From positions 1 to 5,055 of the forward strand of contig JAEZDW010000036.1 of assembly GCA_023417955.1 (NCBI GenBank): a stretch of DNA of 5,055 bases, written 5' to 3'. The stretch comes from Bacteroidota bacterium (lineage in GTDB: Bacteria; Bacteroidota; Bacteroidia; Cytophagales; Cyclobacteriaceae). Within the stretch, counting starts at the first letter, position 1. Each line of letters begins with the position of its first letter. The notes below the pieces were generated by a model. It worked only from the letters and a program-made list of their open reading frames with translations, had not been told where the DNA came from and searched no databases. This document shows, piece by piece, positions 1-5,055 of the stretch. The position numbers were made by a program, and so were the translations under genes.

Positions 1-29
1 ATTAAGGACTGAGCGAGGTTGCCATAAGC

Positions 30-623
30 ATGAATAAATTCAACCTAAATAACAGCTATAAAGCCGTTGTTATCGGTGGTTCCGCAGGCAGCTTTCAGGG
101 AGTGGTGAAGATATTGTCTCAGTTGCCAAAGGGATTTCCGCTGCCCATTATCATGTGCCTTCACCGGTTGAAGCACGTGAGAAACGGGTTCGTGGAAGCT
201 TTGTCAATCAAGAGCGTGGTGCAGGTGACAGAACCAAATGACAAGGAGCCTATTAAAAAAGGCAGCGTGTACCTGGCTCCGTCAAACTATCACCTTTCGG
301 TTGAACTTGGTAATCACTTCGCGCTTTCGACAGAGGAGATGATAAACAACTCGAGACCGGCGATCGATATAACATTGAGCAGTTGTGCTTATGTATATAA
401 AGAGAAACTGATTGGCATTTTGTTATCGGGTGCCAACCGCGACGGGGCCCTCGGTATGAAACACATTCACGAACGCGGCGGGACAACCATTGTTCAGGAG
501 CCTTCGGAATGTATGATCGACACGATGCCTCGTGCAGCGCTTGGAATGACAAAGATCGACTACACGCTTCGTACAGATCAGATTGTTGAATTTTTTAAAG
601 AACTGGATAAGAAATACAGATGA
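30..623 (+). CDS. cheB: Stand-alone CheB-type protein-glutamate methylesterase (catalytic domain only)
   Basis: This 197-residue cytoplasmic protein matches the CheB catalytic domain, which hydrolyses glutamate methyl esters (and deamidates glutamine) on chemoreceptors, opposing the methyltransferase CheR. Visible motifs, in order: the nucleophile loop VVIGGSAGS with Ser18 (usually GASTGG), IIMCLH with His45, the APSNYHLSV strand at 83-91, SRPAIDITLSSCA at 108-120, LLSGANRDGALGM with Asp138, and VQEPSECMIDTMPRAAL at 155-171. Ser18, His45 and Asp138 are the expected triad. Classical CheB is about 350 residues with an N-terminal receiver domain. That domain is absent, so activity is probably not controlled by phosphorylation in cis. 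The start at 30 is supported because the next in-frame ATG (Met42) would remove Ser18; an in-frame stop lies at 3-5. A weak GAGG at 15-18 is the only ribosome-binding signal. The gene overlaps the next by ATGA. The physiological substrate is unknown and need not be a chemoreceptor. Confidence 0.93.
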   Translation: MNKFNLNNSYKAVVIGGSAGSFQGVVKILSQLPKGFPLPIIMCLHRLKHVRNGFVEALSIKSVVQVTEPNDKEPIKKGSVYLAPSNYHLSVELGNHFALSTEEMINNSRPAIDITLSSCAYVYKEKLIGILLSGANRDGALGMKHIHERGGTTIVQEPSECMIDTMPRAALGMTKIDYTLRTDQIVEFFKELDKKYR

Positions 624-1384
624 CACGAACATTTACTGACCGGTATAACCTCAACCTTTGGCTGACGGCTGCGTTCATCGTCGGCATCGGGGTTTCGCTT
701 TATCTGATCTATTCCCTTCCGGTATCACTCCGCCTTGCCGACGGCTACCAGCCCGAATTTTTGTCGGTGTATCTTGTTCTCATTGCAACGTTCCTTATCG
801 GCATCCTCACTGTCGTGTCAGCGATGCGCTACAAAAAAGAAGTGATCGTTTTCAGAGACAAGATCATTGACAAGGAAGAGTTGCGGAAGGAAGCAAACGA
901 ACAGGCCGGACTCACTACGATCAGCCTCGAAACTGTTAAGAACGCCCTCACTACAGGTGATGCCAAGCAGGCGCTAACCGGCGCACTCCATATGATTTGC
1001 AAGGAAGTAAAAGCCGGTCAGGGGATTCTTTACCGCAGCCGTGAAACCGAAGGCAAACGCTTTGTGGAACTCTACGCCGGGTATGCACTTAACATTGGTG
1101 AAAGCACGGTGATTGAATACGAATTTGGAGAAGGCGTCGTCGGCCAGGTAGCTGTGTCGCGCTCGACGCTCTTCATTGATGAAGTGCCCACCGGATACAT
1201 TACGATCCTTTCCGGTCTTGGAAATTCTTCTCCCCGCTACATTATTCTCGTTCCTGTGAAAGATAACGACACACTGTTCGGTGTAATCGAAGTCGCCACA
1301 TTCGAACGGATTACTGATGATCAGCGTAAGTTCATAGAGGAGTCGGCACAATTGATAACCGAAAAGATCAGGTCAATCGGATAA
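620..1384 (+). CDS. Membrane-anchored GAF-domain protein
   Basis: This 254-residue protein has two hydrophobic helices at about 13-33 and 47-69, joined by a short loop (LPVSLRLADGYQPE). A basic stretch (RYKKEV) follows and places the C-terminus in the cytoplasm by the positive-inside rule. Residues 71-97 are charged and probably helical, acting as a linker. Residues 105-252 form a GAF domain, recognisable by QGILY at 134-138, GEGVVGQVAV at 170-179, ILVPV at 209-213 and FGVIEVATF at 220-228. No kinase, cyclase, phosphatase or other output domain follows, so it probably works as a sensory or regulatory subunit. The GAF domain is very like the one in the phosphatase encoded next (residues 465-615 there), which suggests duplication and a shared ligand or partner. 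The start at 620 overlaps the cheB stop (ATGA), implying translational coupling, and retains the first membrane helix. The ligand cannot be predicted. Confidence 0.9.
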   Translation: MTRTFTDRYNLNLWLTAAFIVGIGVSLYLIYSLPVSLRLADGYQPEFLSVYLVLIATFLIGILTVVSAMRYKKEVIVFRDKIIDKEELRKEANEQAGLTTISLETVKNALTTGDAKQALTGALHMICKEVKAGQGILYRSRETEGKRFVELYAGYALNIGESTVIEYEFGEGVVGQVAVSRSTLFIDEVPTGYITILSGLGNSSPRYIILVPVKDNDTLFGVIEVATFERITDDQRKFIEESAQLITEKIRSIG

Positions 1385-1394
1385 TGCGAAGCGT

Positions 1395-4300
1395 ATGATC
1401 AAGAACATTAACGTAAGTACGAAGATAACGCTGCTGATACTGGCAATTTCAATAGTTGCTGTCAGCGCAATAAGCTTCTTTGGATATGACTATCAGGTGA
1501 AGGCTGCGCGTGAAAAGCACCTCACCAGCCTGAACGCTGTCGCTGACAACTACGCCAACTATTTCAACACATTCTTCCACCGCGGGTCTATCGCCGTGGA
1601 AATGCTCCAGCGTTCAGAAACAGTCAGGAATCACGCAAGTGGTCCTTCTTCAGATTTCATGATAGCCTCATTCGGTGATGAATCATCTGCAGACGATTTT
1701 GCGTCCGGCGACTCCGAACCTTCGGATTCCACTTCGGATTTTGATCAGGAAGAAGACGCCGAAAGTGCAGGCGACGACATTTTCGCAACAGCATCGCAAC
1801 CTGCAGGTGATCTGAACAGCTACCTCGCTGAAATGAAGAACGTGCTCCAGGTTGGTGAAATCATCATCACAAACCCGACCGGCGGTGTTATTGCTTCGAC
1901 TGATCCTGCTTACAAGACAAATTTCATTGAAAGGGATGGCATGTTCGCCAAGGCGATGAATGGCATCTACTTCTCATTGGTTGAGCGAAATAAAGAAACG
2001 CGTAAATATTCCATGTACGTTGCCGGAGCCGCTAAGGATGCCGGTGGCAACAACATGATCATTATCGTTGCACTCGATCTGAGCAAGGCCTATGAGCTCC
2101 TGACTACCTACAAGGGACTTGGTAAGACCGGTGAAATCATTCTGGCTCGCAAAGGCGGTTATCAGGGAAAAGTCGCCCTTGTAAGTCCGGTCCGCGAAGA
2201 CACAACAGCTGCAATCCGGATGCTCGAATCCAACGATCCGTTTGTAGTTTCGTTCCAACCTGTTTTTGAAGGAAAGGCCGTAACGCAAAAAAGTAAAGAC
2301 TACGCCGGAAAGCCTGTTCTTCAAACGGCAAGGCTCATCGACGCTGCCGACATCGCCCTTATTGCCAAGATGGACATTGAAGAAGCAGAGGCTGATACAG
2401 GCGAAATCATCTCCACCTTCATCTATGCGGGTGTATGCGTGATCGCTCTCTCCTTCCTGCTGACAATGGTACTCGCGCGTTCCCTCACAAGACCGCTCTT
2501 CAGCATGAAACATACGATCGGGCTTGTTGCCCAGGGTATTCTTCCTGAAACTGAGGAAGACCGCAGCAACGATGAATTCGGTCAGATGGGTACCAAGGTT
2601 GATGAACTTGTGCACACGCTCCGGCGTAATGCGGATTTCGCAAAACAAATCGGAGAAGGAAAATACGATACGGAATTTGCTCCCGCGAGTCAGGACGATC
2701 TCCTGGGCATGTCGTTGATCAACATGCGGACGAACCTTATTGAAAACGAACGCCGCGACACAGAACGCAACTGGATTGTACGTGGCGTTGCCGAAATAAG
2801 TGAAATCCTGAGGATGCACGATTCCATTGATGAGCTCGGTGACGACGTCATCCGCTTCATCCTCGGAAAGATTAGTGCTGTACAGGGCGCATTCTATGTT
2901 GTTAACGATGAAGTAACGCCCCACCTTATTGAAATGCGGGCGAGCTTCGCTTATAACAGAAAAAAATACCTCAAGGCAAAATTCAAATTTGCTGAAGGCC
3001 TTGTCGGACAGGCTGCGATCGAAAAGGATACGATCCTTCGTACCGAAATTCCGGACGACTACGTTACACTTACTTCCGGTTTGCTGGGCGATCAAAAACC
3101 ATCGTGTATTCTTATTGTTCCGCTCATCACCAACGAAGAAGTTTATGGTGTTCTGGAATTCGCGGGCTTCAAGAGGTTTGATGCATCTCAGGTGAATTTC
3201 GTGAAGGAACTCTCACTGATCCTTGCACGAACGATCTTCAACATCAAGGTTAACGAGCGCACGCGCAGGCTGCTTGCTGAATCTCAGGAGATGAGTAATG
3301 AGCTGAAAGAGAAGCAGGAAGTACTTCGTCAGAATGCGGAAGAAATGCAGGCTACTCAGGAAGAGCTGAAGCGTTCCAACCAGATGCTCGAAGAGCAGGT
3401 TGAAGAAGTTAACCGCACACAAAAACGGATGCAGTTGCTCCTTGAAAACGCGTCTGAGGTAATTACGATTTACGAGGAAGACGAAACAATTCGCTACATC
3501 TCGCCGTCGGTTGAAACCATTCTCGGTTACGGCCAGAAAGAGATGATTGGCAAGAGCGATATCGACAAGGTGCATCCTGATCACAGGCACATCTTCCACG
3601 AGATTTTCAGTCGCATGAACGAAAATCCTGACGAGAAAGTGACTGTTCAGTACGAGTATCGTGCGAAAGACGGAAGCTTTATCTGGATTGAATCGACGGG
3701 TACGAACTGTATGTCGAACCCTGCGATCCATGGATACATCCTCAACTCGCGTGACATCACCGAACGTCGTCGTGCTGAGCAGGAACAACGGATGCGAAGC
3801 AAGATGCAGGCGCTTTCAGAAAACTCGCCTGACCTTATCACGCGACTCGAAAGCGAAACAATTTCTTATATCAACCCTGTCATTGAAGAATACACAGGAA
3901 AGAAACCGGCGTTGTTCCTCAACAAGAAAGTTAAGGAAGCAGAACTTGATTTCTCTATCCTCGAAGGCTGGCTCAGAGTTGTTGAAGAGGTGAACCAGTC
4001 GAACAATACAGTTTCCACCGAAATGGATTTCCCTTCGGAAATGGGTAAACGTATCATGCAGGTGAACGCCATTCCGGAATATGATGAAACCAACAAGCTT
4101 GAGTCAGTACTTGTCGTATCTCACGACATTACCGAGCGCAAGATGATCGAGTTGGAAATCCAGAATAAGAACAAGAAGATCACGGAAAGTATTAACTACG
4201 CGAAACGTATTCAGACCGCGATTCTTCCCAATAACCGGGTGATCAGCCGGGCATTACCGGATTCATTCATCCTGTATAAACCGCGTGACGTGGTATCGGG

Positions 4301-4928
4301 TGACTTCCCCTGGTTCGTACAACTTAAGGACGAAATCTTTATTGCGGCGGTAGACTGTACTGGTCACGGCGTACCGGGAGCGCTCTTGTCGCTCATTGGT
4401 TACTTCCTGCTGAACGATATTGTACGGAGCCGCAAGATTACTGAACCTGGCAAGATTCTCGACCTGCTTGACGAGGGTGTAACAACTACACTACGTCAGG
4501 ATGAAGACGCAACTACCAAGGACGGTATGGACATTGCCCTTTGTAAGATCAATCTGAACACCCGTGCAGTCGAGTATGCCGGTGCACACCGCCCGCTTTA
4601 CATCATGCGCAATGGTGCGATGGAGGAAGTCAAAGGAAACAAGTTCCCTATCGGGGGTGGTATTTTCAAGAACCAAACGAACTTTACCAATACGCGCATT
4701 CAGCTTGACCACGGCGATTCAATCTACTTTAGTTCGGACGGCTTCCCCGACCAGTTCGGCGGACCCGAGGGACGTAAGTTTGGGCCGAAACGTGTCAGGG
4801 AGATTATTGAACGCATCCATAAGGGGTCGATGCATGATGCCATGGCTACCTTCGATCATGAATGGGAGACCTGGAGGGGAGAACAAAAACAAACGGATGA
4901 CGTTTTGCTTATAGGAATTAAATTTTAG
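1395..4928 (+). CDS. Multidomain membrane sensor PP2C/SpoIIE-type serine/threonine phosphatase (HAMP-GAF-PAS-PAS-SpoIIE)
   Basis: This 1177-residue protein probably senses signals and dephosphorylates a Ser/Thr-phosphorylated partner, as RsbU, SpoIIE or SiaA do. Order: helix 1 at 11-31; extracytoplasmic region 32-338, possibly Cache-like (GEIIITNPTGGVIAS at 154-168), with an acidic insert at about 93-130; helix 2 at 339-361; HAMP at about 362-412 (TRPL, DEFGQM); a HAMP-like repeat at 413-450; GAF at 465-615; Glu/Gln-rich coiled coil at about 618-682; PAS/PAC 1 at 678-790, ending RDITER; PAS/PAC 2 at 800-915, ending HDITER; phosphatase at about 935-1177. Expected phosphatase metal ligands are present: Asp970 (VSGDF), Asp987 (VDCTGHG), Asp1115 (SSDGF) and Asp1168/1169 (QTDDVLL). 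Other family motifs are DGMDIAL at 1043-1049 and YAGAHRPLYI at 1061-1070. A Pro (972) sits where GDFYW is common. There is no histidine-kinase domain. The gene starts 10 bases after the GAF gene without a clear Shine-Dalgarno; the next ATG (Met70) would lose helix 1. Architecture is certain; the substrate is inferred. Confidence 0.93.
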   Translation: MIKNINVSTKITLLILAISIVAVSAISFFGYDYQVKAAREKHLTSLNAVADNYANYFNTFFHRGSIAVEMLQRSETVRNHASGPSSDFMIASFGDESSADDFASGDSEPSDSTSDFDQEEDAESAGDDIFATASQPAGDLNSYLAEMKNVLQVGEIIITNPTGGVIASTDPAYKTNFIERDGMFAKAMNGIYFSLVERNKETRKYSMYVAGAAKDAGGNNMIIIVALDLSKAYELLTTYKGLGKTGEIILARKGGYQGKVALVSPVREDTTAAIRMLESNDPFVVSFQPVFEGKAVTQKSKDYAGKPVLQTARLIDAADIALIAKMDIEEAEADTGEIISTFIYAGVCVIALSFLLTMVLARSLTRPLFSMKHTIGLVAQGILPETEEDRSNDEFGQMGTKVDELVHTLRRNADFAKQIGEGKYDTEFAPASQDDLLGMSLINMRTNLIENERRDTERNWIVRGVAEISEILRMHDSIDELGDDVIRFILGKISAVQGAFYVVNDEVTPHLIEMRASFAYNRKKYLKAKFKFAEGLVGQAAIEKDTILRTEIPDDYVTLTSGLLGDQKPSCILIVPLITNEEVYGVLEFAGFKRFDASQVNFVKELSLILARTIFNIKVNERTRRLLAESQEMSNELKEKQEVLRQNAEEMQATQEELKRSNQMLEEQVEEVNRTQKRMQLLLENASEVITIYEEDETIRYISPSVETILGYGQKEMIGKSDIDKVHPDHRHIFHEIFSRMNENPDEKVTVQYEYRAKDGSFIWIESTGTNCMSNPAIHGYILNSRDITERRRAEQEQRMRSKMQALSENSPDLITRLESETISYINPVIEEYTGKKPALFLNKKVKEAELDFSILEGWLRVVEEVNQSNNTVSTEMDFPSEMGKRIMQVNAIPEYDETNKLESVLVVSHDITERKMIELEIQNKNKKITESINYAKRIQTAILPNNRVISRALPDSFILYKPRDVVSGDFPWFVQLKDEIFIAAVDCTGHGVPGALLSLIGYFLLNDIVRSRKITEPGKILDLLDEGVTTTLRQDEDATTKDGMDIALCKINLNTRAVEYAGAHRPLYIMRNGAMEEVKGNKFPIGGGIFKNQTNFTNTRIQLDHGDSIYFSSDGFPDQFGGPEGRKFGPKRVREIIERIHKGSMHDAMATFDHEWETWRGEQKQTDDVLLIGIKF
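1671..1784 (+). other. Acidic Ser/Asp-rich low-complexity insert in the extracytoplasmic sensor region
   Basis: These codons encode residues 93-130 of the phosphatase, with 15 Asp/Glu residues and many Ser. No Lys or Arg occurs anywhere between residues 81 and 147. The segment lies between the predicted helix after the first membrane span (HRGSIAVEMLQRSETVRNH, 62-80) and the strand-rich sensor portion starting near 153. It looks like a disordered loop outside the cytoplasmic membrane. The reading frame is intact on both sides, so it is a tolerated part of the protein and not an error. Confidence 0.75.
1720..1743 (+). repeat. Two-copy 12-base imperfect tandem repeat within the acidic insert
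   Basis: CTTCGGATT occurs at 1720-1728 and again at 1732-1740, a period of 12 bases or four codons, encoding the related segments SDST and SDFD. The repeat keeps the frame and suggests that slippage helped the acidic insert grow. With only two copies it may also be chance in a Ser/Asp-rich stretch. Confidence 0.4.
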
Positions 4929-4960
4929 CAATATTGCAGATAGCAACTTTATAACTATCG

Positions 4961-4987
4961 TTGAATCTGAATAAAATTATATCTTAG
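4961..4987 (+). promoter_or_regulatory. Candidate Bacteroidota-type promoter for the gene at 5021
   Basis: In the AT-rich gap after the phosphatase gene, TTG at 4961-4963 is followed after 16 bases by TATCTTAG at 4980-4987. This is one mismatch from the Bacteroidota -7 consensus TAnnTTTG, which normally pairs with an upstream TTG at slightly longer spacing (about 17-23 bases). It would allow separate expression of the downstream gene in addition to read-through. AT-rich DNA yields such matches easily, so this is only a candidate. Confidence 0.25.
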
Positions 4988-5020
4988 TGAACCACATTCG
5001 TATCATTAAATTTTTCTGAC

Positions 5021-5055
5021 ATGAATTTTATTTATGACCTGCACCGTACGATGAT
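5021..5055 (+). CDS. 5' end of a truncated gene, possibly a SiaB-family (DUF6272) protein kinase
   Basis: Only 11 full codons are visible, reading MNFIYDLHRTM, before the window ends. The frame is open, begins with ATG 92 bases after the phosphatase stop on the same strand, and has no clear Shine-Dalgarno, like its neighbours. From memory, Bacteroidota proteins annotated as SiaB-family kinases often start with a similar (I/V)YDLH-K-M phrase and are found next to SpoIIE-type phosphatases. In the Pseudomonas Sia system, SiaB phosphorylates SiaC and SiaA removes the phosphate. The position next to a SiaA-like phosphatase fits. Eleven residues cannot establish homology, so the family call is a hypothesis while the existence of a gene is more likely than not. 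Confidence 0.5.
   Translation, partial: MNFIYDLHRTM

Noticed and set aside
1..37. 3' end of an upstream gene, possibly CheR
   Set aside because: All three forward frames hit a stop within 37 bases (3-5, 10-12, 35-37), leaving at most 11 residues. A CheR would be plausible beside CheB, but nothing in so few codons supports it.
1974..3095. 373-codon open frame on the minus strand inside the phosphatase gene
   Set aside because: It lies wholly opposite a strongly supported coding frame with HAMP and GAF motifs. Its translation is rich in Cys, His and Phe, without a recognisable domain, as expected from an antisense shadow.
3213..3788. 191-codon minus-strand open frame opposite the coiled coil and first PAS domain
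   Set aside because: It is antisense to well-conserved PAS/PAC coding sequence. Its composition (many Phe, Leu, Arg and Val) mirrors reversed Glu/Lys codons, and no domain is visible.
3400..4140. Histidine-kinase reading of the large protein because of its HAMP-GAF-PAS-PAS layout
   Set aside because: No H-box or N/G-box ATPase motifs follow the PAS domains. The C-terminus has the SpoIIE/PP2C metal-binding motifs instead.
4939..4959. GATAG ... CTATC inverted repeat after the phosphatase stop as a terminator
   Set aside because: The stem is only five pairs, mostly A-T, with an 11-base loop and no T-run after it. It is too weak to call a terminator.

Overview
The window reads as one strand of a bacterial signalling operon, most likely from the phylum Bacteroidota (or a close relative). 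The phosphatase domain carries phrases I associate with that group ('SINYAKRIQTAILP', 'VDCTGHGVPGALLSLIGY'). None of the starts has a strong Shine-Dalgarno sequence, and base composition is moderate. No genus can be named from the sequence alone. This assignment is an inference, not a database result.

Layout: (1) 30-623, a single-domain CheB-type protein-glutamate methylesterase with a visible Ser-His-Asp triad and no receiver domain. (2) 620-1384, a small two-helix membrane protein with a cytoplasmic GAF domain and no output domain, overlapping gene 1 by ATGA. (3) 1395-4928, a 1177-residue membrane sensor phosphatase: membrane helix, extracytoplasmic sensor with an acidic low-complexity insert, second helix, HAMP plus HAMP-like unit, GAF, coiled coil, two PAS domains and a C-terminal SpoIIE/PP2C serine/threonine phosphatase. 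(4) After a 92-base gap, the first 11 codons of another gene at 5021, cut by the window edge; its N-terminus resembles, from memory, SiaB-family (DUF6272) kinases. All genes are on the + strand. No RNA gene, mobile element, CRISPR array or gene-free stretch over 300 bases was found.

How they may work together: the large protein combines external (periplasmic sensor) and internal (GAF, PAS) inputs to control dephosphorylation of a partner protein, as SiaA, RsbU and SpoIIE do. If the truncated gene is SiaB-like, the region is a Bacteroidota version of the Sia partner-switching system, with phosphatase and opposing kinase adjacent. The GAF domain of the small membrane protein closely resembles the GAF domain of the phosphatase, so the two may sense the same signal or associate. 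The CheB-like protein suggests that methyl-ester chemistry on a chemoreceptor or sensor is coupled to this module; no receptor or CheR is visible in the window.
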